From the NCBI GenBank assembly GCA_003175985.1, contig PSRJ01000208.1, positions 1 through 36,578 of the forward strand: a stretch of DNA of 36,578 nucleotides, in the 5' to 3' direction. Of this stretch, positions 6,752 to 15,612 are shown in pieces (position 1 is the stretch's first letter; the number at the start of each line of letters is the position of its first letter). The notes under the pieces are model-generated. The model searched no databases and had not been told where the DNA came from. It saw only the letters and a list, made by a program, of their open reading frames with translations. This DNA is from Terriglobia bacterium. Lineage in GTDB: Bacteria > Acidobacteriota > Terriglobia > Bryobacterales > Bryobacteraceae. Made by a program: the position numbers and the translations under genes.

Positions 6752-9316
6752 ATGAAAGTCAGGGTCCCCAAGGGTGCGGGGCTCGCTCAGTTTTTTTTAA
6801 GGCCGAGCGGAGGCTTGCTGCTTGCGGGATTCGCCTTTTTTTCCATTCTGGGCCTCGGCGCATTTACTTACTACTATTCCAAATACTCCCGTTTGATCGA
6901 CGAGAAGCTGCGCGTCGGCCCGTTCGCCAACACGGCTAAGCTCTACGCCGCGCCGCAGTCCGTGGCCGTTGGCGACATGATGACGCCCGCCGAGGTGGCC
7001 GCCGAACTGCGGCGGAGCGGGTACAACGAGTCGCGCAGCAATCCGATCGGGTATTACCTCATCCAGCCGAATGCCATTGAGGTCTTTCCCGGTCCCGAGT
7101 CTTATTTCGATCAGGAAGCGGGCGTAATCCGCTTTTCGGGCGACCGGATCTCGCAGATCGTCTCGCTCCAGGACAACACCTCGCGCGGCATGTACCAACT
7201 GGAGCCGCAACTGATCACCAACCTCTCGGGGCCCAATCGCGAGAAGCGCCGGATCGTCAGATTCGACGATATTCCGAAGGTTGTGGTCGATGCCATTACC
7301 TCGGCCGAAGACAAGCGCTTCTTCCAGCATTCCGGGTTCGATCCTATCCGTATTCTCAAGGCCGCTTATGTCGATGTGAAGCAGGGCCGTAAGGAACAGG
7401 GCGCCTCCACGCTCAGCCAGCAACTGGCGCGCGGATTCTGGCTCGATCAGGACAAGCGCTGGACCCGCAAGCTGGCCGAAGTGGTGATCACACTGCAACT
7501 CGAGCAGAAGCTCTCGAAGGAAGAGATTTTTGAAGACTACGCCAACCAGGTCTACCTCGGATGGCGCGGATCGTTCGAGATCCACGGGTTCGGCGAGGCT
7601 TCCGAAGCCTATTTCGGCAAGGACCTGAGCCAGATCAATCTGCCCGAAGCCGCAACTCTGGCGGGAATGATTCAGCGCCCGTCGTACTTCAATCCCTACA
7701 AGTATCAGGAACGGACACGCGAGCGGCGCAACGTGATTCTCTTGCTGATGCGCCAGAACGACCTGATCACCGAGCGCGACTATCAGTTGGCCATCGCCTC
7801 GCCCCTGCTGGTCGCCAAGACCGGCTCGCAATCGGTGGATGCGCCATACTTCGTCGACCTGGTGGATGACGCGCTGCAGACGAAATTTCAAGACGCTAAC
7901 TTCCGCACGAGCGGGTTCCGGATCTACACGACGCTGGACATGAACCTGCAGCGCGCGGCCGTGGAGGCCGTGCGGCTCGGAATGCAGAGCGTCGATGAGC
8001 AGATCAAGAAACAGCGACGCTTTCGCGGCCAGGTCGTGCCAGAAGCGCAGGTAGCCCTGGTGGCCATCGACCCGCATACGGCGCAGGTGAAAGCCGTGGT
8101 GGGCGGGCGCAACTACGGAGTGAGCCAGCTCAACCACGCCGTGGCGAAGCGGCAGCCAGGCTCCATCTTCAAGCCGTTTGTTTACGCGGCCGCGATGGAT
8201 ACCGCAGTGCAAGGCGGGCCTCACATCCTCACCGCCAGCAGCACGGTGCTGGATGAGCCGACCACTTTCTGGTTCGATGGCAAACCCTACGAGCCGAGCA
8301 ACTTCAAACATGAGTTTCACGGCATGGTGACGCTCCGCGAGGCGCTGGCGCATTCGATGAATGTCGCGACGGTTAAGGTTGCGCAGACGGTCGGCTACGA
8401 CGCCGTGGTGGATATGGCCAACCGCGCGGGCATGAACTACAAGATCCAGCCTACTCCCGCCGTGGCACTGGGGGCATACGAGATCACGCCCATCGAAGCC
8501 GCGGGCGCCTACACGATCTTCAGCAACCATGGCGATTACGTGAAGCCCAGTTTCCTGAGCATGGTGCGGGCACAGGACGGCAAGGTGCTTTACAAGGACC
8601 GAATCCAGGACAAGCAGGTGCTCGATCCGCGTGTGTCCTACCTCATGACCAACCTCATGGAGGAGGTGCTGCGCACCGGCACCGCCGCAGCCGTGCGGGC
8701 GCGCGGCTTTACCGTGCCCGCAGCCGGGAAGACGGGCACTTCCCATGACGGCTGGTTTGCGGGATACACCTCCGAACTGTTGTGTGTGGTTTGGGTGGGT
8801 TTCGACGACAACCGGGAGCTCGACCTGGAAGGCGCGCACTCGGCAGCGCCCATCTGGGGCGAGTTCATGAAGCGCGCTCTGCAATTCCGCGAATACCGCA
8901 ACGCGCGGGAGTTCACGGCCCCGGACGGTATCGTGTCGATTGAGATCGATTCCCAGTCGGGAATGCCCGCCACACCCTATTGCCCGCGCACACGGCAGGA
9001 AGTGTACATCGCCGGCACACAGCCCGTGGGCACCTGCCCGCTGCATGGCGGCGGCCGGCAAGGGATTACGAACGTGGCGGGTTGGGAGACTCCTTCACCC
9101 GCGGCGAAACCGCAGCCTGGCGATGGCAGCGGCTTGCGGATTACGGGCGCGGCGGGTGACGGCCAGGTAGCCGGGCCGGCGGTAGTGGCGCAGCGCGCGC
9201 CGCTTCCCACCGGCAAGCCGGGCGCGGTAGAACAGCCGCCGGAGCAGTCTCCCGAGCAGCCTGGCCAAAAGCCCAAGAAGGGACTATTCCGCCGTTTGTG
9301 GGGTGTGTTTAAATAA
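6752..9316 (+). CDS. mrcB: Bifunctional penicillin-binding protein 1B with UB2H domain
   Basis: An 854-residue class A PBP that polymerises lipid II and cross-links peptidoglycan. From the N-terminus it has a short cytoplasmic tail, one membrane helix (about residues 21-43) and a UB2H domain (about 55-150) whose motifs follow E. coli PBP1B closely (MTPAEVAAELRRSGYNES, then P-x-AIEVFPGP, FSGDRISQIVSLQDN, YQLEPQLI). Next comes a GT51 transglycosylase domain with E186 in EDKRFFQHSG and GASTLSQQLARGFWL. The transpeptidase has SIFK (S471), SMN (S535) and KTGT (K660). A Pro/Gln-rich tail ends in a basic segment. The start is uncertain: ATG 6710 and GTG 6737 are in-frame alternatives. Two TPR genes follow closely and probably form an operon with it. 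Confidence 0.95.
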   Translation: MKVRVPKGAGLAQFFLRPSGGLLLAGFAFFSILGLGAFTYYYSKYSRLIDEKLRVGPFANTAKLYAAPQSVAVGDMMTPAEVAAELRRSGYNESRSNPIGYYLIQPNAIEVFPGPESYFDQEAGVIRFSGDRISQIVSLQDNTSRGMYQLEPQLITNLSGPNREKRRIVRFDDIPKVVVDAITSAEDKRFFQHSGFDPIRILKAAYVDVKQGRKEQGASTLSQQLARGFWLDQDKRWTRKLAEVVITLQLEQKLSKEEIFEDYANQVYLGWRGSFEIHGFGEASEAYFGKDLSQINLPEAATLAGMIQRPSYFNPYKYQERTRERRNVILLLMRQNDLITERDYQLAIASPLLVAKTGSQSVDAPYFVDLVDDALQTKFQDANFRTSGFRIYTTLDMNLQRAAVEAVRLGMQSVDEQIKKQRRFRGQVVPEAQVALVAIDPHTAQVKAVVGGRNYGVSQLNHAVAKRQPGSIFKPFVYAAAMDTAVQGGPHILTASSTVLDEPTTFWFDGKPYEPSNFKHEFHGMVTLREALAHSMNVATVKVAQTVGYDAVVDMANRAGMNYKIQPTPAVALGAYEITPIEAAGAYTIFSNHGDYVKPSFLSMVRAQDGKVLYKDRIQDKQVLDPRVSYLMTNLMEEVLRTGTAAAVRARGFTVPAAGKTGTSHDGWFAGYTSELLCVVWVGFDDNRELDLEGAHSAAPIWGEFMKRALQFREYRNAREFTAPDGIVSIEIDSQSGMPATPYCPRTRQEVYIAGTQPVGTCPLHGGGRQGITNVAGWETPSPAAKPQPGDGSGLRITGAAGDGQVAGPAVVAQRAPLPTGKPGAVEQPPEQSPEQPGQKPKKGLFRRLWGVFK

Positions 9317-9334
9317 TCTCAGAGGGGAGCCGCC

Positions 9335-10099
9335 ATGGGTTCCAAATTCATTGCCATTGCGTTTGCGGGCGGATTTTCGTGTGCCTGCGCGCTGGCGCAG
9401 GCCGGCGGCGCGTTGGTGGATCAGACGCAGCCCCGACTCTCACCCAGCCCCACACTCACTCCCGAAGCCCGCGGAGATATCATGATGGCGCGGAAAATGT
9501 ACCGCGAAGCCATCGAAGCGTTTCAATCCGACAACAGCAAGACCGCGGCGGTTTACAACAAGATCGGCATCGCCTATCACCAGCTTCAGCAATTGAATCT
9601 CGCCAAGAAGAATTATGAGCAGGCGGTCAGATTGAAGCGCGACTATGCCGAGGCGTTCAACAACATCGGAACCGTTTACTATGCCCAGAAGAGTTACCGC
9701 CGCGCCATCGGCTACTATCAGCGGGCGCTGAAACTCTCCGAATCCGCCTCCATCTATAGCAACCTGGGGACGGCGTACTTTGCACGCAAGCAGTACAAAG
9801 AAGCCACCGAGGCCTACCAGGAAGCGTTCAACCGCGATCCCGACGTTTTCGAACACAAGAACAATTACGGCACGCTGCTGCAGGATCGCAACGTGGAAGA
9901 ACGCGCCAAGTTCCATTACTATCTGGCGAAAATGTATGCCAAATCGGGCCGCACGGAACTGGCGCTGCAATACGTGCGCAAGGCACTGGAGGAAGGCTTC
10001 AAAGAGAGAAATAAGCTGACCGAAGATCCGGAGTTTCAAGCCATCCGCGATACGCCCGAATTCAAGGAACTACTGGCGCTGGAGCCGCGTGTATTATAG
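9335..10099 (+). CDS. Periplasmic TPR protein
   Basis: A 254-residue protein with a signal peptide cleaved around ALAQA (residues 19-23), an about 25-residue Pro/Thr-rich linker, then TPRs: TAAVYNKIGIAYHQLQQLNL, AEAFNNIGTVYYAQKSYRRA, ASIYSNLGTAYFARKQYKEA, and a further YYLAKMYAKSGRTELAL unit. The last 30 residues (LTEDPEFQAIRDTPEFKELL) form a cap often seen in TPR proteins. It has a good Shine-Dalgarno (AGAGGGGAG) and begins 18 nt after the PBP1B stop. TPRs mediate protein contacts, so a scaffold or regulator of cell-wall synthesis is plausible from position, analogous in place to CpoB, but that is inference. Confidence 0.88.
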   Translation: MGSKFIAIAFAGGFSCACALAQAGGALVDQTQPRLSPSPTLTPEARGDIMMARKMYREAIEAFQSDNSKTAAVYNKIGIAYHQLQQLNLAKKNYEQAVRLKRDYAEAFNNIGTVYYAQKSYRRAIGYYQRALKLSESASIYSNLGTAYFARKQYKEATEAYQEAFNRDPDVFEHKNNYGTLLQDRNVEERAKFHYYLAKMYAKSGRTELALQYVRKALEEGFKERNKLTEDPEFQAIRDTPEFKELLALEPRVL

Positions 10100-12017
10100 A
10101 GCCGCGGTCTTGGCGGCCTCGCTTGCAGCGCTCTCCTGTTCGCGCCAGACGCCTGCACCGCAGCTTCAGCGGATAGCCATTCTGCGTTTTGAAAACCTGA
10201 GTTCCGATCCGTCGCTCGATTGGGCCGGCCGCGCCTTTTCGGAAATCATTACGCGCGAGCTGGCCTCCACGCCGGGGGTGTATGCGATTCCCTTTGAGAG
10301 ACTGCACGGACCGGATCAGTCGTTCGGCAGCCGGCCTCTGTCGGCGCCCGGCATTTCGGCGGAACGAACTCTGGCTCTGGCGGTGGGAGCGAACCGGCTG
10401 GGCTACGGAGAATACGCGCTGCGTGCCGGAAGGATCGAGGCGAGGCTCACCATAGAAGATCCGCAGACGGGAGAAACACCGCAGATGTTGACCGCGTCTG
10501 CCGCGGCCGGGAATGTGATCGATGCCGCGGGTGAGCTGGCACGGCAGCTCTCGGGCCGCGCCGTGCCCTACCTGACTCACAGTACGGCGGCGTTGCGGGA
10601 ATACATCACCGGCCTGGAATCGGCGGAACCCCAGGAACGAGCCGCGCGGTTCGAGGCAGCCATTGCCGACGATGGCGGTTTTGCGCCTCCCTATCTTCTG
10701 CTGGCCCAGGCGCTGGTGCAGCGCGCCGATCGGCCGGGGGCCGCCGCGCTTCTCGATCGCGCGCTCGCACAGCGCGCGGCCATGCCCGAACTCGAGCGAG
10801 CGCGGTTCGCACGGGAAGCGGCAGCTCTGCGTGGTGACAATGCGGTGGCAGAGCAGGCCCTGGCCGAGCTCGCGCGCCTGGCGCCAAGCGATCCGTTCGT
10901 CTGGCGCGCCATGGGTCAGAGCTCGATGAACCGCCACGCCTATCCGCAAGCCGTCTCGGCTTTGCAAAAGGCGCTGGCCATCGAACCGGATGACGTCGCC
11001 GTGCTCAATCAACTGGGCTATGCCGCCGCGTATGCGGGTGACCTCGACAACGCCACCAAGACTCTGCAGCGTTACGCCGCGCTGCGGCCGGCGGAAGTGA
11101 ATCCGGTGGATTCTCTCGGCGACGTGAATCTCCTGTTTGGCCGCCTGCGCGAGGCGGAGGATCTCTACCTGCAGGCCGCCAAAAAGAACGCGACGTTCCT
11201 GAACGGAGGTGACTTCTTCAAGGCCGCGATGGCGCGACTGATGACGGGGGATGTCAACGGCGCAGACGGACTCGCCCGCCAGTTCTTCGATGCCCGGGCC
11301 GCCGCCAAAGACCCGCTGGCCGATTTTCATAAGGCGGAATGGGCCTGGATGAGCGGCCGCCGCAAGGAAGCGCTCGATGGCATGTTGAGCTTCGCGCGCT
11401 CCGCCGAGGCGCGGCCGGTACCGGAACTTGCGTCGCAAGCCTACGGACAATTGGCGATCTGGGAAGTCGCCCTGGGCGACCGGATGGCCGCCGCGCAAAT
11501 GGCACAGAAGGCCGCGCTCCTGGCCACTCCGGGTTCGGCGGCGTTGGCGGCCATCGCGCGTTTTCTGACCCAGCCGCCGGCGCCCGCCGCGGAGTGGGCC
11601 AACCGCGCCGCACAGATGTTTCCGCAGCCCCAGCAAAAACCTTTGCGCGACCTCGCATTGGCTTATGCATTACTGGCGGAGAAGCAGTTTCAAGCTGCTG
11701 CCGCGGTATTGCAGCCCATGTATGAAGCCACGGCTCCGACCGTAGACGATTCTCTGCCTTTCCTATTGGCTTGGACCGGCCTGGAAACGGGCAAGCCCAA
11801 GGAAGCTGCCTCGCTGCTGCGGTTCAACCCTCTGCCGCCAGCGAGCGGCGTCAAGCCATTCGGGGTCTTCTATTTTCCGAGGCTGTTCTATCTTCGCGGC
11901 CGTGTGGCCGCACTGGCCGGCAATGAGGAGCAGGCCCGCGCTCAGTACCGCTTGTTCAAACAGCTTTCCGGAGACCTGCCGCTGGTGTGGGCGGAAGAAG
12001 CTGCCGCGGCCCGCTAA
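10089..12017 (+). CDS. TPR lipoprotein with N-terminal TolB/CsgG/LpoB-like domain
   Basis: A 642-residue protein whose GTG start overlaps the previous gene by 11 nt, with GGAG 4 nt upstream. The N-terminus looks like a lipoprotein signal ending in LAALSC (Cys17), followed by Ser rather than Asp, which suggests outer-membrane sorting. Residues about 27-155 look like the alpha/beta domain shared by TolB-N, CsgG, FlgO and LpoB: RIAILRFENLSSDPSLDWAG, then an amphipathic helix, then LAVGANRLGYGEYALRAGRI and ARLTIEDPQTGE. The rest is tetratricopeptide-like repeats (for example PSDPFVWRAMGQSSMNRHAY, DVAVLNQLGYAAAYAGDLDN). Its position behind PBP1B suggests an activator or scaffold of that enzyme. 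The alternative is a generic TolB-N/TPR protein. Confidence 0.8.
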   Translation: MYYRAAVLAASLAALSCSRQTPAPQLQRIAILRFENLSSDPSLDWAGRAFSEIITRELASTPGVYAIPFERLHGPDQSFGSRPLSAPGISAERTLALAVGANRLGYGEYALRAGRIEARLTIEDPQTGETPQMLTASAAAGNVIDAAGELARQLSGRAVPYLTHSTAALREYITGLESAEPQERAARFEAAIADDGGFAPPYLLLAQALVQRADRPGAAALLDRALAQRAAMPELERARFAREAAALRGDNAVAEQALAELARLAPSDPFVWRAMGQSSMNRHAYPQAVSALQKALAIEPDDVAVLNQLGYAAAYAGDLDNATKTLQRYAALRPAEVNPVDSLGDVNLLFGRLREAEDLYLQAAKKNATFLNGGDFFKAAMARLMTGDVNGADGLARQFFDARAAAKDPLADFHKAEWAWMSGRRKEALDGMLSFARSAEARPVPELASQAYGQLAIWEVALGDRMAAAQMAQKAALLATPGSAALAAIARFLTQPPAPAAEWANRAAQMFPQPQQKPLRDLALAYALLAEKQFQAAAAVLQPMYEATAPTVDDSLPFLLAWTGLETGKPKEAASLLRFNPLPPASGVKPFGVFYFPRLFYLRGRVAALAGNEEQARAQYRLFKQLSGDLPLVWAEEAAAAR

Positions 12018-12033
12018 TAACGCGCTTCCGCAT

Positions 12034-12558
12034 TCACCACGCCATCCGCTGCCGTAAGGCTGTGATATGCGCGACGTGATGCTTGCCATGCCAGGCGTAG
12101 AGCGCCAGATTTTGATCCAGGCGTACCGGGCCGAGCTCCGGATGACGAAACTGGCGCGCGAAATCGCCGGGTGTCATCAACTCCAAAACTCGGATCCAAC
12201 GCTGATGCAGGCACTCCAGCAACCGCACCGAGACTTCCACAGGAGTAGCCGGAATGTCCGGGAGTTGAGCCCATCGGGCCTCGTCGTAAGGCTTAATCAC
12301 GGGATCCTCTTCCGTCAGGGCGAGCTTGAAGCGCACGTACGAATTCATATGACTCTCGGGCACGTGATGAATCACCTGGCGCACGGTCCAGCCGCCCGGC
12401 CGGTAAGGTGTGTCGAGCTGCACGGCAGTAAGACCCGCCACGGCTGCCCGCAATCGCGCAGGCGCCTGCGCAACGTCCTGAATCCAACCTTGCCGCTGGG
12501 CGGGAGTCGTGGAGTGAGGGAACGAGAACTCGCCGATCGGATAACGCAAATCCTCCAA
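12034..12558 (-). CDS. YfiT/DinB-family metal-dependent transferase
   Basis: A 174-residue protein of the DinB-like four-helix superfamily, close to Bacillus YfiT (bacillithiol S-transferase type). Features seen: RYPIGEF at the start, TPYRPGGWTVRQVIHHVPESHMN (first His cluster), RFKLALTEEDPVIKPYDE, and C-terminal YAWHGKHHVAHI (second His cluster). The histidines of the two clusters are the expected metal ligands. Bacillithiol is not known to me in all relatives, so the thiol substrate is open. The start is TTG, supported by AGGAGG at 12565-12570 with 6-nt spacing. The gene sits 41 nt downstream of the GH20 gene on the same strand and converges with the TPR lipoprotein gene. Confidence 0.87.
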   Translation of the reverse strand: MEDLRYPIGEFSFPHSTTPAQRQGWIQDVAQAPARLRAAVAGLTAVQLDTPYRPGGWTVRQVIHHVPESHMNSYVRFKLALTEEDPVIKPYDEARWAQLPDIPATPVEVSVRLLECLHQRWIRVLELMTPGDFARQFRHPELGPVRLDQNLALYAWHGKHHVAHITALRQRMAW

Positions 12559-12564
12559 AGCAGA

Positions 12565-12570
12565 CCTCCT
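12565..12570 (-). promoter_or_regulatory. Shine-Dalgarno AGGAGG fixing a TTG start
   Basis: A perfect AGGAGG on the minus strand lies 6 nt before the TTG at 12558, which makes TTG the convincing start of the YfiT-like gene. No ATG or GTG in the frame is similarly placed. Confidence 0.75.
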
Positions 12571-12599
12571 GATCTATGTACTGTAACCGATGTGCCGGG

Positions 12600-14615
12600 C
12601 TAGCGGGCCGCTTCCACCAGTTTCTGTACGGCCGGAGCGATCGCGATGAGCAGGTTCGCCCGGTGCGTATTCGCCTCCATAACAGTTGCGAGGGCCCGCG
12701 GCTTCCAGTCAACCGGCGCGGCGGCCTCCCGATACGAAAGGGCCTCCTCACCGGCCTTGCAGAGCGAGGCTACGGCCGCGGCGAGCAGCGCGTTTTCGGC
12801 CAACAGCGGATTGCTTTCGAGTAGCGGCTGGATCTCGGCCGCATTCCGTTCCCAAGCCGCAAGCTGCTTCGCCAGGCTCTCCGCCGCGGGAGCGCCGGGC
12901 GCTGCCAGGTATCTTTCCGCGGCATCGCGGAACTCGCGCGCCGCGTCGCTTTCGGGCGGGATCGCATCCACCAGGTGATTGAACGGACTCGATGCTCCGT
13001 AGTGATTGCGGTGGCGCTCATATCCCTTCACCGGCTCCAGAATGGAGGCGAAGGCTTCCAGCTTCGGCATCGCAATCGAGCCCGCCAGCCGCCGGCGCAT
13101 CAACACCAGATTCGACCGTTGCGTCAGGCCGAGCCATTCCAGCCACCGGTTCACCTGGTCCAGCCGCTGGTACATAGCCGCTGTGTCTGTCACCGATTCC
13201 GGCGACCAGAGCCGCTCCGCGATCGCGGCCAACCGCGGCCACAGCTTGGCATCGATATTTTCCGCGGTCGCCAATTCCTCCCACATCGCCGCCTCGCCGC
13301 CCAGAACCCGCTTCTGCTCCGCCGGGCTCAGGTCCGCGGTTTCTCCTTTGAGTGGATCGGCCGCGTAGTGCTCCGAAGCCGGGCGCATCAGGTCCAGGTA
13401 GTAGCCCGCCGAAAGGATGCCCACGTAGTTCTTGCGCGCCGCTTCCGCCAGCGACTTCTGCCCACGCCAGGACTGGATTACGACATCTTTCGGTAACCTC
13501 GGCGCGAGTATCTCGTCCCAGCCCACCATGCGCTTCCGGTAGCGCGTCAGCATCTTCTGCACCCGCTGGTTGAAATACGCTTGCAATTCGGCGGCGTTGG
13601 CCAAGCGGTGCAGCTTCATGTACTCGCGGATATGGGGCTGCGTGTTCCATTGTTTGGGATCCACCTCGTCGCCGCCGATATGAAAATAGTCGTCGGGGAA
13701 GAGCTTCGTCATTTCGCCCAAGAACCCATCCAGGAAACGGTAGGTCGATTCCTTCGTCGGGTCGATGGCGCCGAAAGGATCGCCATATTCGCGCACGATC
13801 TGAAAGGGCCCGGGCCGGCTACCCAACTCGGGATACCCGGCCAGCCAACTGGTGGAATGGCCAGGAATATCGAACTCCGGCACGATGCGTATGCCACGCT
13901 GCCCGGCGTATGAGATCACCTCGCGGATTTCCGCCTGCGTGTAGAACTGGCCGTCGCTGCCTTCGCGCTGCAATCGGGGGTAGCGCTTGCTCTCGACACG
14001 GAATCCTTGATCGTCGGAAAGGTGCCAATGCAGCACGTTGAGCTTGACGGCCGCCATGCCGTCGATGGTCCGCAGTATGCCATCGACAGGAATGAAATGG
14101 CGCGAGACATCGAGCGAGAGTCCGCGCCACGGGAACCGCGGTTCATCGCGGATCTCCAGATTGGGCACCGCGAAACCGGCGGCAGTGGAGCTCGGCCCAA
14201 CCAATTGCAGGAAGGTTTCGAGCCCGCGCAGAACTCCCAGAGGGTGATCGGCGGAGAGACGAATGCGTGCCCCGTCCACCAGGAGTGAGTATCGCTCGTC
14301 GTCACCCAGGCGCTGCGGCGGGCGATGATCTTTCTGTTCTACGACAATGCGCAGGGTGGCACGCTCGACGGCCACGTTGCGCGGCAGCAGCGGCAAACCC
14401 GTCTGGCGCGCCAGGCGCGCGAACGTGCGCCGGACGGCCTCGGTGACACGCGGATCTCCGGCGCCCGCGCCCGATACGGCCGCGCTGAAGCTGGTATCGA
14501 TAGCGGTGGCTCCCGCCTGCGGCTGGATGCTGGCGGGCCAGGGCATCAGCGCTTGCGCCTGCAGGGAGCAGACGCTCAGGGCTCCAAGAAAAGCAAGAGC
14601 TGCGCGAGTGGCCAC
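12600..14615 (-). CDS. Secreted GH20 beta-N-acetylhexosaminidase
   Basis: A 671-residue glycosidase with a signal peptide (ATRAALAFLGALSVCSLQAQA). An N-terminal GH20b-like domain (LMPWPASIQPQAG to about residue 150) precedes the TIM barrel (PRFPWRGLSLDVSRHF, LNVLHWHLSDDQGF, GIRIVPEFDIPGHS, YFHIGGDEVDPKQWN). D316-E317 in HIGGDE are the substrate-assisted catalytic pair. It should release terminal GlcNAc or GalNAc from chitin oligomers, peptidoglycan fragments or glycoproteins. A helical region of about 160 residues follows the barrel. The start is either GTG 14615, placed one base after the stop of the cyclase gene, or TTG 14630, which would overlap it; neither has a clear Shine-Dalgarno. Confidence 0.93.
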   Translation of the reverse strand: MATRAALAFLGALSVCSLQAQALMPWPASIQPQAGATAIDTSFSAAVSGAGAGDPRVTEAVRRTFARLARQTGLPLLPRNVAVERATLRIVVEQKDHRPPQRLGDDERYSLLVDGARIRLSADHPLGVLRGLETFLQLVGPSSTAAGFAVPNLEIRDEPRFPWRGLSLDVSRHFIPVDGILRTIDGMAAVKLNVLHWHLSDDQGFRVESKRYPRLQREGSDGQFYTQAEIREVISYAGQRGIRIVPEFDIPGHSTSWLAGYPELGSRPGPFQIVREYGDPFGAIDPTKESTYRFLDGFLGEMTKLFPDDYFHIGGDEVDPKQWNTQPHIREYMKLHRLANAAELQAYFNQRVQKMLTRYRKRMVGWDEILAPRLPKDVVIQSWRGQKSLAEAARKNYVGILSAGYYLDLMRPASEHYAADPLKGETADLSPAEQKRVLGGEAAMWEELATAENIDAKLWPRLAAIAERLWSPESVTDTAAMYQRLDQVNRWLEWLGLTQRSNLVLMRRRLAGSIAMPKLEAFASILEPVKGYERHRNHYGASSPFNHLVDAIPPESDAAREFRDAAERYLAAPGAPAAESLAKQLAAWERNAAEIQPLLESNPLLAENALLAAAVASLCKAGEEALSYREAAAPVDWKPRALATVMEANTHRANLLIAIAPAVQKLVEAAR

Positions 14616-14616
14616 A

Positions 14617-15600
14617 CTAGAAGACCGCAATGGGATTGACAGGTGAACCGGTCCCCTTCGGTATTGGCAGCGGCGCCACCGTTAACATGAATTCCCAGCG
14701 GTTGCGCGCCGCGGCTGCTTCGGCGACGGCATCGAAATCGGCGCGATCAATGAGATGAATGCCCAAAATGGTAAGCGCAAAATTGTGCAGAGAACTTCGC
14801 GCCAAATCGCCTTGCGGCTTGGGCGCGTAGTCCGGTGTTTCCCAGCCGAGCAGCGCAATGTCGCGTTTCTTCAACCAGGGAATGACGGAATTGTCGAGTC
14901 CTGCGGCCTGTTCGTCGATCGGCCAGGGTCCCAGCTTCGCCCGCCGCGTCCAACGACCCCAGCGCAGCAGGAGCGCGTCGCCCGGTCCCGCCTTCGCCCC
15001 GCTTTTCTTTTCCCATGCCTCCAGGTCTTCGACGAAGATCCGCGTGCCCGGTTCGAGATATGGCACTCCCTTAAGCCGCGGGATATCATACAAAACTCCG
15101 CGCGTGACAATTCCGCTCTTCATCGTGAGGATGGAACTCTTCCCGGCGCCGCCTTCCTTGGTAACGACCCCGGCGACCGGCACGCCGTTCCACATCTTGC
15201 CATCGAAGAAGATGTGCGCGAAGGAATCCAGATGCGTGGTGCCTGCGCCATGGATGCAGGGATAGCCGATGCGGTCCATGGCGACGGACTGGCTCGCCGT
15301 AGTCATCGCCCACTCGACAGGACAGGGGACGTCGACTTCCTTGTCGACGAAAGCGTTGGAAGCAAGAGAAACTGAAATCCCTTCTTTCACCAGGCCCGCA
15401 GCCTGCTTGCGTTTGGCCGGAGTGATCAGATTCAGAGTGCCCAGGTCATCGTCTTTGCCCCAGCGCCCCCAATTGGACAGCTCCTTTTGCCAGCGGTCAT
15501 ATTCCGCTTGCGTAACGGGCGGGTGCGAAGGGATCTGTTGACCGGTGACGGGCGCCAGCACGGCGAACAAGGCCGCGGCCGGCAGCAATCGTCGCGTCAT
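14617..15600 (-). CDS. Secreted cyclase-family (kynurenine formamidase-like) metal hydrolase
   Basis: A 327-residue protein with a signal peptide (LLPAAALFAVLAPVTG). It carries the family signature H-x3-T-x-H-x-D-x3-H as HGAGTTHLDSFAH (H117, H123, D125, H129), the metal ligands of PF04199 enzymes. Other conserved features are GKDDDLGTLNLITP, VLYDIPRLKG, GDALLLRWGRW and ALLGWETPDYAP. Secreted members of this family act on uncharacterised amides or lactones; kynurenine formamidase itself is cytoplasmic, so tryptophan degradation is not implied. A strong Shine-Dalgarno (GAGGAGGG) precedes the ATG. The neighbouring cupin gene ends 12 nt upstream, suggesting an operon. Confidence 0.88.
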   Translation of the reverse strand: MTRRLLPAAALFAVLAPVTGQQIPSHPPVTQAEYDRWQKELSNWGRWGKDDDLGTLNLITPAKRKQAAGLVKEGISVSLASNAFVDKEVDVPCPVEWAMTTASQSVAMDRIGYPCIHGAGTTHLDSFAHIFFDGKMWNGVPVAGVVTKEGGAGKSSILTMKSGIVTRGVLYDIPRLKGVPYLEPGTRIFVEDLEAWEKKSGAKAGPGDALLLRWGRWTRRAKLGPWPIDEQAAGLDNSVIPWLKKRDIALLGWETPDYAPKPQGDLARSSLHNFALTILGIHLIDRADFDAVAEAAAARNRWEFMLTVAPLPIPKGTGSPVNPIAVF

Positions 15601-15612
15601 AGGACCCTCCTC

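Noticed and set aside
6797..9061. 754-residue open frame opposite the PBP1B gene
   Set aside because: It is an antisense shadow: no motif, His/Arg-rich composition, and the plus strand holds all PBP motifs.
10062..11636. 524-residue open frame opposite the TPR lipoprotein
   Set aside because: Low-complexity Arg/Gly-rich translation with no domain; the plus strand has a coherent TPR protein.
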